This document shows, one piece after another, positions 1 through 11,800 of a DNA stretch of 64,000 nucleotides. The stretch's first letter is position 1; every line of letters begins with the position of its first letter. Source of the stretch: Antedon mediterranea (taxonomy: Eukaryota; Echinodermata; Crinoidea; Comatulida; Antedonidae); assembly GCF_964355755.1 (NCBI RefSeq), contig NC_092674.1, positions 1,741,001 through 1,805,000 on the forward strand, given 5' to 3'. The position numbers were made by a program, and so were the translations under genes. The notes below the pieces were generated by a model, which ran no database searches, had not been told where the DNA came from, and saw only the letters and a list, made by a program, of their open reading frames with translations.

Positions 1-215
1 AGATTAGAAAAAGTTATTAGAATTAGAGAAGAAATTAAACAGAATGGAGAGTTGAAAATACATTCAATGAGAATATGCACAGAAGAGACACCATAATTGT
101 GAACAATGTGGGAATAAATTCAACCAGAAAAGGAGTTGAAGATACATTTGAAAATACACACAGGAGAGACACCATGAATGTGAACATTGTGCAGATGGAG
201 CGTTGAAAAAATACA
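1..215 (+). pseudogene. decayed C2H2 zinc-finger array fragment
   Basis: Two degenerate zinc-finger units can be read on the plus strand, but only by switching frame. Near 152-165 there is an HTGET-P linker like the HTGEKP linker of C2H2 proteins. It is followed by a Cys-x-x-Cys half-finger near 178-195 that reads ECEHC one frame away. An earlier half-finger, NCEQCGNKF, lies near 97-125, again with stops and small indels between the parts. No open frame joins them, so this is the relic of a zinc-finger gene or of a zinc-finger-bearing repeat cut by the window edge. Confidence is moderate because only short motifs survive. Confidence 0.5.
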
Positions 216-644
216 AACATGTCCGAAGATCCGATCGTGATTAATCGTTCTGGAGAATGTGATCCAAAAAGTGGCGCGCTCGAGTTCCCGTTTATTATTA
301 GCTTATTCTATTTTGGTACCACTGATTTAAATTGCCTTGATCTGATTGGTGCATTCTTTTCCATACAAAGGGGAACCAAAGGCCCTTTCTTTTTATTAGA
401 GTGTGTGTCAACCGTGATCTGGATTGAATATTGAAAACACAATTACAAAAGCAGTAGTTCATAGCTATTGATACGATAAATCCAAATATAAAAGGTTGAA
501 TAGTTAGTTAGATAGCGTGCGTCAATGAGAACAATAGTGTTGCTATTTTTGTTATGGTTTATCGAATCAAGGAAGTAACCACAATATTTTAAAACGTATA
601 TAGAAAACTTGTTGGATAAAAAACACCAAAAACGTATTAGAATT

Positions 645-3600
645 ATGTTTCTTCGTAAAGTAATATTATTTTTTATATCCACACAGGTGTATGCACAAAA
701 TGGTAAGTAAAATTGTAGTGTGGACGTACGTACATGCTTATTGTATGGATACTTTTTTGTTCTACTGAATACCAAGTCTGATCATCATAAACAGCAGGGC
801 TTACAAACTTTTCTTACTTCTACCGCGCAAAGTACCCGAGTTTGTTTGTTTGGACCCGTAGGTGGTTGTAAATCATCACCAACTCCTGGGTATATAATGT
901 ATATAATAAATAAATTTATTTGTTGCCTAGTGAAGATGACACGCCACTAATGTTAATTCTAAAGATATCAACAGTCACCCATGACCTATAGGCATGATAG
1001 ATAAATAAGCCAACCAGAGGTGGCTAAAGCAACATGGCTGACTCAAAGAGCTAGTCCTACATAACTTAGGTCTAAGTTGCTTGCATGGTAAGGGTTATAA
1101 TATATAGCTTATACGACCCTTCTTTACTTTCTGTGCAGCAAGACTTTACTATGACATGACTGGACGAGTAGCTTATGATATTTATAATAGTAATACGCCT
1201 ACCTTGTCGGTTAACATTAGAATTACATTTTTATTTTTTTCATAAAGCAAAGTTACTAAACGTGGATTTGTTTTGCCCTCGTGCAACAATTGATAGTTCG
1301 TCAGCTGAGGAAGTAATTATTATAGGTTATACACAAAATGTATCAAAACCTGTTAATCTGACGGTTAGTCGACTTCAGAATCAAGCAGTTCAAACTGTCA
1401 TCTCAGAAAATGGCGTTGCAGAAACAGGAAGCACAAACTTTCCCGCCGGAACGCAGACGACAGTAGGAGCAGACGGCGATTTTCTGTCAGTTCGTATTCC
1501 CGGCACCGTGGACACAAAAGACAAAATAGGAGGATTTTATTTTCGTGTTGATAACCGAGTTGGTTCTGGTTATACGGGAGTTGTTTTACAATCATCTTCA
1601 GGTATATAATTTAAAATCTAATATAACTTTGAATTCAATTTCATTTCGATAATAAATATTCAATCATGAGAAGGAAAATATATGCAATTTACTTTTAAAT
1701 AATGTGTAAATACCTGTTTATTAAAGAATGATACTTTTTTTTCGATGAAATAAAAGTGGGAAGAACCCACAAAAGACAAAAACAAATGAGGTGGGAAATA
1801 TTTTAATTTTTTGTTAAAATCTCAGATATGTTGGACGAAAGCCTTGTTGGAAAATACAAGTTATGCAAATCATTGACAAATTAAAAGCATTTCCAGGGCC
1901 GTAGCCAGCATGAAACGTCTGAAATCTCCAACACAGATCGTCATATTTTATATTTAATAATTATATTTAAACCATTTTTGCCTCGTCTGTTTTTTAAAAT
2001 CTCGACCTTGATTTCATTAAATCAACAAACCCTACGATAATAATTCTACTTAATTTTTAGCAAGCACGGTTCCAGTAGAAAGGACGATAACCTCTGGTCT
2101 TGGCGACAGAGTTACCATACAAATGACCACGGATCTGCCAAACAACGACTTAAGATGGAGACATAACTATGGTGACGTCGTCACTAAATGGAACGGTTTG
2201 TCAAATGTTACAATAGACATTGTTCGGTTAAAAGACGATGGTATCTATGAATGTTTCCATGAAAACAGTCCTGATGAAAATGCTGGTTTTACACGTCTTA
2301 TTGTAAGAGGTATTATATTTTTAACATATTTTTTGTTTGTGATTTTTAAAGAGTTTTCACATGTTTAGAAAGATATATTGTACGGTATATTTACCCAGGT
2401 GATCGAAATGGGTACCGGTATGTAAAAAGTACTGGGAAGGTAAATCAGACTCGTTTGTGCGGGAGGAGTGGCCGTTAGCATTAGCTTAGGTTTCGAATTT
2501 ACCTTATGTTTAAATTACCCTTTAAAAGTTTCGTGTTTTATAGTAGGCCTAATAATGCCTCGTGAAACATTGAGATTCATGTGGTTTTTTTCAGAGTGTT
2601 CATCTTCAAGATGGAATCCACCTGTATGTGATAAGATGTGTCCCGTATGTTACAATGGTGGCGTTTGTGATGCTGTCTCAGGAACCTGTATCTGTTTACC
2701 GGGGTTTAAGGGGCATGATTGTGCTATTGGTATGTATAAAACTGATAGGTACGATCATATTTAGAACGTATTGAACATTACGGTATACCGTATGACACAT
2801 ACATAATATTGTACTACAATGATATTGGACGTAAAGCACTATTGGTATCCATCATACCATGGAGACATATAAGTTGGGACCTCATGATTAGACTATTATT
2901 TGCAATGGTGGTCTGAATCTGAAGAACCATCGTTAAAGATGTTTTGTCCCTCAAAAGCCTGAAAATTCCTCATAATCTGCATCACTTTAGTTTATTAACT
3001 TATTTACCTCTTTCAGTCAACAAATTAAACAAACATTCTTTTTCTTTTTTCTTAACATGTTCAGTGTGTGCATCTGATACGTTCAGTCGTGACTGTTTGT
3101 CTGCTTGTTCCGCTTTATCCAATGAAGGCTGCCGTGGTTCACTAATATGCCCGTCTGATCCAGTAGGCTGCAGTTGTGCAAATGGTTTTGGCGGAAAATC
3201 CTGCACAGAAAGTAATAATTATTATTTTAATATTAAACATTGCTGATGGTGATGGGGATAAGGGTGAAAAAGAACATGATGATAAAAATAATAAATGACC
3301 ACGCCAATTGCGAGTGTGTACAGATACTTTTAATAACTAAACCACAATTTGATCACACCACAAAAAATCGCGCAGATGAAACGAAGAAATAAGGATGAAG
3401 ATTATAATGTTGAAAGAAAGAATAATCATAAACAAAAACAAAAAATTCACTTATGGGTATTTAACGAAAATTGTAAACAATAAAATATAAATTATTTGAA
3501 CATTATTTGATACTCACAGTTTCTAACTTGTGCATTGCGATGATGGCATCAATATTCTTTCTTTTGTTGACAGCGTGTGAGCCTGGTTTGTACGGTGCTG

Positions 3601-6600
3601 GATGTAATCGTGTTTGTAACTGTGATCCTGAATTTTGTGACAGGCGATCTGGTTGTATCATCAGTAACTGTTTACCGGGCTATACCGGTCCACAATGCCA
3701 AGGTATTTAAAGGTGTTTTTCCCTAATTCACTTCAGTTCATTCAATTTTTTCTTTCCAAAAAAGGAAGAAAGTAATAAAACAACATTTTTTTTTAAAGAT
3801 CAAATTACATTTGATGATAATAAAAGTGGGATGATCCCACAAAAGACCAAACAAATGAAATTAGAAGTGAAAAATACAAAATAAACAAAAATAAAATAAT
3901 AAGCAACAGAAACATTACCAAAATACTTTTGTAAATGTTTATTTTCAATAATATTATTTGAAAATTCTACACTGCAAATCACTCGACGTATTTTCTAAAT
4001 CTAATTTCTACAAATGTTTGTATACATTCTTTCCAGTTTTTCTTACTATATAGGTTTCTCTATTATTATTAATTTTAGAGTTAACGTTAGCGAGTGAGTG
4101 CCCAGAAGGTTACTATGGCGTACTATGCAACTATCAATGTCACTGCAAATATTCCACAAGATGTGATCGAGATGGAAAGTGTAGTGGAGGTTGTGATACC
4201 CACTGGAACCATGGCAGTGGCAGTGTTGACTGTAGTATAGGTAATTAATCATATACTTAACACGAACCAGACTGTTTTGTCTTCTTTTGTAATAATTAGA
4301 TTATAATTTTTAACTTTATTATATAAGTATTTCCCCCGACATTAAGCAACGAGATTCAACACTATGATGTAAATGCATTGTCTATTATGTCATCGATTTT
4401 AACTTGTTAAGCCTTGTCGACACTTTATGGGACAAAAAATGTATATATGGACATGATGATGTCATATCACTGCCATATTTGGGCATATCACTACTATATT
4501 TGGGCATATCACGGTTTTTTTTTGGTCAAATTAGTTTATATCAGATTTCTTTTTGTTTCTAGCCCTGGCAGTCCTTAGTCACCCGCCTCGCGTGGTTTCA
4601 CGAAACCAAAGTTCCATTACCATCGATTTCACATGGTCACCAGAAGAAGACTACGGTACTGGTGACGTCTCGGCTCACCTCTTGCACTACAATCTGACTA
4701 CAGACGACATGACCACGGAGTTTTTAAGTAAAAATCAATATACGATACAACAGTTACCTGCGGACTCGTTAGTATCATTCTACGTAGAGCATATACAAGT
4801 TTTCAATAATTCTAACTTACATGGTCCTCTTAGTCCAGTTGGTACTGCACTTACTACCTGCACAGGTAAGCAATCATGTTTATAACATTACAAAATTTAT
4901 TTTTCCTATTAAACATCATACATTCGCTGTAGATTCACCACTGTTATTTGTGTCCCTATACATTTTGTTATTACAGAGCCGAAAGACAAACCTTCCATTA
5001 CGGTGTTACGGTCAGGCGATACTGCAAAGATTACTTTACAGGTAAGTTGTTGTTGCTATACCTTTAACAGAAAAAACCTGTTTCTATAGGTATATACACA
5101 TTTAGTGTTTGGAACGCAGTTATAAGTTATACGGTAGTATTCAGTTAGTTGCATAATTATTTTGTAATATTTTCACAAAGGGTGTTCAAAGTATAATCCA
5201 ACGAATAGGATGTGATCGGATCATCGAATATGAAGTGAGGTACATGCGATCATATGATATGGACGAATCTATGATAACAGTTGATTATGATTATGACAAG
5301 CACGTATCAATCACGGGTTTGTCAGAGTGTTTGGCATATCAGATAGATGCAAGAGTTGTTAATAATGAAAAGTTCAAGGGACCATGGAGTAATACTGTTG
5401 AAACAGAAGGAACGTTACCAGGTAATAGGATGCTGCTATTAGCTTGGTTCCCACTAGTGACGCAACGCAAGGACATAACGTAACGTTGTCACACACCGCT
5501 GCCACCAAATTATGTCACGAACTCCTTTTAAGTATGTTTCCGAGCGGTTAAAAATACTTTAGGAACTCCCGTGACATAAAAGTATACACACAAAATCCAC
5601 AAAGATGTAAAATAACTCAAATAACAAAGCTTTAATTTCAATCAACTTCAACTTTCAACAATCCAGTAAGCACTTTAAACAACAGCTTCATAATAACTTT
5701 TACACTCGAATATCCAACCTCTAATATCCAACCTTCTTCAATATAAATTCTTCAATCAAAAATCCTTCTCCCTCCGTACAATTGTCATACTTCCCCTTAT
5801 ATACAAGATGTTCATAACCTTCTAGATAATTCCTTATACTTTATTGGATTACAGTTTCTATTAATAGTATACTTCTGGAATGTTCCTGATTGTTTTTATA
5901 TTAATTATACATGGTTTCTTAAATCTAAACATACTCTTATTCTAGAATGTTTATGTAGATACTGTTACTGTATATGTTAGGGAATGGTAAATTATTACAA
6001 ACGTAAGTGATTTGAACAGTGGCTTGTCATTTGTCAACTCGCTTGTGTTGCGCGTACTTCCTTGCGTCATAGTGGGGAACCACGCTTAACACTCACCATA
6101 TTATGAATACACAGGTTATATAAATTCTTCATGGTAAATAAACAAATTTTACCAATGAAATTTGTTTTATAAATACTGCTTTGTCTAGTTACTGTCTAGT
6201 TACTAGACTTTGGAAAACTTATTTTCTTCATTTTGAAAAAGTTAACTGGTCTAACTTTTCTTGACAAACTCGAGTTTTTTTTTAATTCAACAAATAATTT
6301 TTTGCTAGTTTATAACAAATACGGACACTGGATGCATGTGGTGTGATATAATACTATTTATTATTTTACTTTCTTCATTTATTTTAGCTCCAAAAAATCT
6401 CAGAGATTCGAAAGTAAAAGACCGTTCTTTCACTATCCAGTGGGAAACTTTGACATGTAGCGAGGGCGACATGTCATACAATTACGCCTTAACGAATGAT
6501 GACGTCACTTTGGCTGAGAGTTCAACGCTTGATACTGTACACGTATTTGAAGAAGGAATCACGCCGTGTACACGGTATGACGTCACCGTATTTGCGTCGG

Positions 6601-8278
6601 CAAATGATGTCACGGGTGTTAGTTCTACAATTAGTGTGATCACACGTACGTTACATCGGATTAGACTTAGTACTTAATGTCAATTTAAGAGATTCTCGTT
6701 TGAAAATTATTTTTCATTCTCTTAAACATTTATTGCGTCATTATCTTTACTTAGAATAGTCACAAAACAAAGGTTTCTTGTGATGAAGTCCTGCTAATTA
6801 AAATGAATTTATCTCTCAAATAATCCAATGTAAATTTCAATTATTTAAAGATCCGGCTGCACCACAAGTTGACCATAGCAAAGTAACTACGTCATCGATA
6901 TACGTAAAATGGTTACAGACTACTTGTACGCGTATTACTGGATATCACGTGGTATTGAATGGGACTGGGTTTGATAAAAATAAGAATACAAGTGACGTGT
7001 ACGTTGTATTTGATGAAGAAGATGGTGTGTCTGCAAACTCTATGTTTACAATTAAGGTACAAAAGTTACTCCTAAATTTATGTTAAAACAAACAATGTTT
7101 CAAACGGATTTCACGTAAATCCGTGTTACATCTAAACGTTGTTTTCTTTGTTCCTGTGTAGATTGCTGCAATTACCGATAACGGTTACGGGCCATATTCG
7201 TCAGAATTAACGGTATCAACTCCCGTATCAACGTACGATTTTACGACACTTATCCCAAGTGATTCATCTGACTTAAGTACCACCAGCAACGGAACAGTGT
7301 CACCAACTACAGATGTAATAGTCGGTATGTACTAGTAATATTGATAATAAAACATTCCGTTCTTATGATACAATTTTATATTCTTAGTTTTTAGTTCTTT
7401 CATTTCTTAAAAATATTTTCACAATATGAAATTACACCAAATTAGAATTGAAAGAAATAAAATGTTTGATTGAGTGAATATATTATTATAATTATATGTT
7501 ATAACGTTTATTGTTTTTGTCTTTTGAATAGGAGGCGATATAATCGCAATAGTAGTTGGTAGTGCTTTGGTTATCATCATCATAATGTCTTGTATACGCG
7601 TTATACGATCGCGGTAAGAACACTGAGCCTACGTGTTTTCCTTTTTAAAGTAAACTCCAGGTAGGCCCATACCTAGGCTTATCATCAGATGCTGTCTGTC
7701 CCGTGACTGAAACCATTGGGAATAAACCCTAAAACGCCCGTAAAATATTAGATAGTTAGTTTTTTTTTTTATTCTTTGCTTCCTAAAGATTAGTTTCCAC
7801 TAGGACGCAACGCAACGAAGTAAGCGCACCACAAGTATATTGACCAATCAAAACGCGATGGATCATTTGAAATGCCGCTTGTGATTGGTCAACTAACTTG
7901 CGTTGAGCTTACGTCATTGCGTTGCGTCCAAGTTGGAACCAAGCTTTATGGAGAATACAAAAGAAACAAACAATGTACGTCATCTTCTATTTGCTTGATC
8001 GAATGTATAGTTTATAGTCAATTTGTACTCCTTTTTCAACAGGATTCGTGACAAGGGCGATACCCCTGAAATGGTTGATTTAAACATAAACAAACGTTAC
8101 TCTAAAGACGGAGGTAGGTAGTACAATTTCATACTTTCAACGACGAAGTTGCAAAATCTGGTTGCTAGAAAATAAATAAATCAAAATGTAATATCAAATA
8201 TACGTTACGTTTATTTCAGATTATTCAAGCAATTCTACGACTAACGACACGTTTACGGAGACACATTCATCAACGTGA
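645..8278 (+). CDS. Tie-like receptor ectodomain, single-pass, lacking a tyrosine kinase
   Basis: Sixteen exons join in frame to 893 residues: 645-702, 1248-1601, 2061-2309, 2595-2729, 3065-3211, 3574-3702, 4079-4240, 4563-4865, 4977-5041, 5181-5421, 6388-6645, 6851-7056, 7162-7324, 7532-7613, 8043-8113, 8220-8278. All junctions are GT-AG and phases match. Order: signal peptide (1-18), N-terminal Ig-like region (20-137), Ig domain (138-220), four EGF-like modules (221-411), four FN3 repeats (412-about 800), Thr/Ser-rich stalk, one membrane segment (about 828-846), and a polar tail of about 43 residues. The first three EGF modules carry the Cys spacing and motifs of vertebrate Tie1/Tie2, for example CYNGGVC and GCSCANGF. 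Tie receptors have a cytoplasmic tyrosine kinase after the FN3 repeats; here the tail ends at a stop in exon 16 with no kinase motif. It could be a decoy or adhesion receptor, which is inference. Introns hold MITE copies. Confidence 0.85.
4413..4550. mobile_element. degenerate MITE, TAGTGTAGACAG family
   Basis: This intronic stretch of the Tie-like gene has a weak left end related to CTGTCTACACTATCAAACT and a right part reading GGTCAAATTAGTTTATATCA. Between them the phrase CATATTTGGGCATATCACT is tandemly repeated. It resembles the better-preserved copy at 16380-16519. The match is eroded, so the limits are approximate. Confidence 0.35.
5443..6087. mobile_element. MITE of the GGTTCCCACTAG / GCAACGCAA family, with a nested insert
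   Basis: The left end reads GCTTGGTTCCCACTAGTGAC and the right end GTGGGGAACCACGCTT, an inverted-repeat pair. The outer portions match the compact copies at 7790-7947 and 14864-15033, including an internal TTGTCAACTCGCTTG block near the right end. About 500 bp between roughly 5490 and 6005 is absent from those copies, so a second sequence appears to have inserted into this MITE. The whole unit sits in intron 10 of the Tie-like receptor gene. Confidence 0.65.
7790..7947. mobile_element. MITE of the GGTTCCCACTAG / GCAACGCAA family
   Basis: A compact copy of about 155 bp lies in an intron of the Tie-like gene. Its left end TTCCACTAGGACGCAACGC pairs with the right end GTTGCGTCCAAGTTGGAACC. Internal blocks TTGACCAATCA and GTGATTGGTCAAC are also inverted, so nearly the whole element can fold on itself. 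It has no coding capacity. Confidence 0.7.
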
Positions 8279-8427
8279 AGAAACGCATACGTAAATCAAA
8301 CGTAAACACATACGTAAACTAAACGTAATTCACTTCAATTGTAAATATTCAATAGCATGTACAATCAAAAATATATTATATATAAGTTTTTATAATACAC
8401 AATAACAATAGAAGGGACGTGGGCAGG

Positions 8428-8872
8428 CTGGTCCAATGTTTGTTGTGGTCGGGCTGGTCCAATGTTTGCGTGGTCGAGATGGTTCAATATTTTTGAGCGG
8501 GCTGGTCTAATTTGCGAGCGGTGCTGGTCCATTGTTTGTGAGCGGGCTAGTCCAATGTCTGTATGCAAGCTGGTCTAATGTCTGTGTGCGGACTGGTCCA
8601 ATGTTTGTGTGCGGACTCCAATGTTTGTGTGTGAGCTGGTCCAATGTTTGTTGCGGTTGGGGGTGGTCCAATTTTTGTTGTGGTAGGGCTGGTCCAATGT
8701 TTGTTCTGGTCGGGCTGGTTCAATGTTTGTGGGCTGGCTGGTCCAATTTGTGAGCGGGCTGGTCCAATGTCTGTGAGCGGGCTGGTCCAACATTTGTGAG
8801 CAGGCTGGTCCAATATTTGTGGGCGGATGGTCCAATGTTTGTGAGCGGTGCTGGTTCAGAAGGTGGACGGTG
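8428..8872. repeat. GCTGGTCCAATGTTTGTGAGC minisatellite
   Basis: About 18 diverged tandem copies of a 22-26 bp unit built on GCTGGTCCAATGTTTGTG. Variation is mostly in the last third of the unit. The array lies between the 3' ends of the Tie-like gene (plus) and the adhesion GPCR gene (minus), so it occupies the shared 3' flank. Long open frames on both strands here come from the repeat and show no domain. Confidence 0.9.
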
Positions 8873-8896
8873 CTCCTGCTATCGTCCTGCGACATC

Positions 8897-11800
8897 TTAC
8901 ACGTGGCTTGTTACAAACTTTGGTGGACGATCAGTAAAAGAAACTGTATGCCTACTGCGAATCGCACTTTCCTGTTTTTATTTTTAATCAACAGACATCT
9001 TTAAATTTATTTTGATATTGAATAGTAGAGCTTTTGCATAATATGCTTCGGTCATATGAATAATACTAATAAAAATAATAGTATAGTATAGTAATAAGAA
9101 ATACTAAAATAAATACATTACCTGATTAGTGATGTTTACTTTATTTTTGCCTGGAATGTATTTCGCAATAGTTGTTATCATTGGATCCATAATCTAAAAC
9201 AAGTACAGTAATACGCTACAGCTCAAGTTAATATTCAAGCAACGCTCGAAGGAGTTATAGATATACAGTATTCAGAAATTGAACATTTCACTCGAAACAT
9301 ATACGCACGTCAATAATGCGACGCGCGCGCGGGCAGTACTAGATAATATTTACTAATTTTAGCATTCTACTCGACCAATACACGCGTGTTATTATTGCGA
9401 CGCGCGGGCAGTACTAGATAATATTCACCAATTATTAACATTCTACTCGAACAATAGACGCGTATCATTAATGCGACGCGTGGGCAGTACTATATAAACG
9501 TTACCAATTATTAATATTCTACTCGAACAATACACGCGTGTCATAGTGAAACTATCTTGCTTGTTCTTGCTATTACGTAATTAAGATATTGCCAACAGTG
9601 TGACTGTGGGGCAAGAGACAAATCAGCCTATGTAATATTATATACCCACTCACAATAAGCTTCAAGTGTAAATACTACATACCTGATTATCCAGTATACA
9701 GCAAACGACAAACAAAAATAGCCCTTGTAACGAGTTGAGTATATTGAACAGATACGTCATAAACACGTGACTGGTGGCGTCGATGTTCCAAACTCCTATT
9801 ATCCATGTAAGACCGAGAATCGGAAGAAGAACAAAAGTTCCTCTAACGGCATTCCTAAAAAAAAAGAGGATTGGAATTTTAAATAATTTCCATGGGTTCT
9901 CCAAGTGTTTGTTTTTTTGCAGATTTTCTTTAGTCAATAGTTCCGTCGAGGAGATACCGTGGTCGATTAAAATAGTTTGTTAGGACGATGCAAACTTGAA
10001 CTTGAACTTGAACTTTTTTGTCAAACTAGTTTGATAGTGTAGACAGAGCTTAAGAACATAACCTTGCGTATGATATCACAACCGACGCCGTACAAACACT
10101 ACCGGTCAACACAGATTTCTGCTTTTTGCGTACGTCGCTTTTTGCATAATTTTTTACAGTGGGAACCAAGCTTTAGCTGACAGTACTGCCGGCCTGGTGT
10201 TTGTTCCCACTTACTATGTAACCTTAGTTGCAATTATCTATTGTTTCTTATACAACTTTCAATATATTGTTGTTTAGACTTAAAATTACAAGTCGTAGTT
10301 TTGAACAACTTAAACGTATATAACATTATTATGGTTGTCTCCTAACCTCAATTGTTTGTACTCGTTTTGCTTTTTAGGAGGCTTTGTCACAACCGATCCT
10401 GATCTTCTGTAAATCACGTGGATCATTTTTCCCAACACAAATATGTTTATCTAAAAACAGAAAGATACTATTCTTCTATACTTATGAAGAACATAAAATA
10501 ATCAATTTCACTTTCATTTTATCGATAACTCATAGAAATGTTGACATATTTGATTTTGTCGATTTTCTTGTATTGTATTTGGAATATTTAGCAAATGTAA
10601 AAATATTTAGTGTTTACGTTTACTTGGGATGTATAACATTATATATAACACATTTTTTCTCAACTTGTATGAAACTTTATTCAATGATTGTCTTTGTGAT
10701 TTGTGGGGAAGGGGACTACAGAAAACCTTCTCTGTAAGATTCCTGCAATATTGTATGTAACATTATTATATAGCTGAATAAATGTGAATTGAAAAAAAAG
10801 AAAGTAAGAATGAGCAGATGTATGTTCGCTTGCTTTTAAATATTTGGTGTTAAACATACCCCAATGATCAAACAAGCTGGGATTGCAACAGACAGACGAC
10901 ACGACAACTTAAGCCAGCATCTAAAACATATCGTTCAAAGTATTAGTTTATTACCTTGCATTGACCAATACACAGCTTTTTTTCGCCATAGTAAAACATT
11001 TTGACTGAACATAATAGTGACATGCTGACTGCTAACACGTTTAGGTTTTAAACACACTAAACATGTAATTCGTTTTTAAAACTAAATGTGTGGAAAAAGT
11101 GGGTTCAAAATAGAGGTTTAAGATCTAAACACTATTTTTACAGTGTAGGCCTAAAATAAGTAATTATTTAGTATGATTAACATCAAAAGAATGACAATTA
11201 TTAATACAACATTTTTGGGGTTAAAGCAATAAAGTAAAAATACATACATGGTATCAGTGACATAACATTCATGTTTAAATGTTGTAACCACGGCAACGAT
11301 GAACGCAGGCGTCACGTAGCAGAACAATGTGTAATGTATGTACTTGAATCTTTTAGACTTGTTGTATACTACTTTTAAAACCAAGAAAACAGCTTCTGCC
11401 AGCATCCACATAAACATGCACAGAATGAGATAATGCAGGAGTATAGACACGGCCGTACATAAAACCTAAGAAAAAGAAAGACAATAGTTTAGCAAGTTTT
11501 AGGAAAGAGATAATGCAGGAGTATAGACACTGCCTTACATAAGGAAAAACAAAGAAAAAAAAAAGGAAAAAAAAAAAAGAAAAAAAGAGAAAAAAAGAAA
11601 AAAAGAGGAAAAAAGGAGAACTTATAAAGTACAAACACTAATTTTGCTTGAACTTTTGATAATTCTTCGAAACTATTTTTCAATGAATTAAAAGAAACAA
11701 CGCTCACCTTTCTGTTCGTTTGGTTGAGAACTGTTAGAAACAGTATATCAACTGCTAGTGTGCACACAATGAGGTTGATATGGATCTTATAACGCAAAGT

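Noticed and set aside
219-434. 71-codon plus-strand frame
   Set aside because: No recognisable motif, no splice signals that link it to the Tie-like gene, whose signal-peptide exon starts at 645.
8547-8895. Long open frames on the minus strand with HWTSP/DQP-type repeats
   Set aside because: They are translations of the 8428-8872 minisatellite, with no conserved unit length in amino acids.
10384-10737. 117-codon plus-strand frame
   Set aside because: It overlaps the TM5/loop exon 10347-10450 on the other strand and has the low-complexity composition of AT-rich intron.
10951-11000. Minus-strand segment with WRKKAVYWS considered as the extracellular loop 2 exon
   Set aside because: Direct splicing from 11248 to 10920 restores the family's Cys-Trp-Leu motif in frame, which this segment does not.
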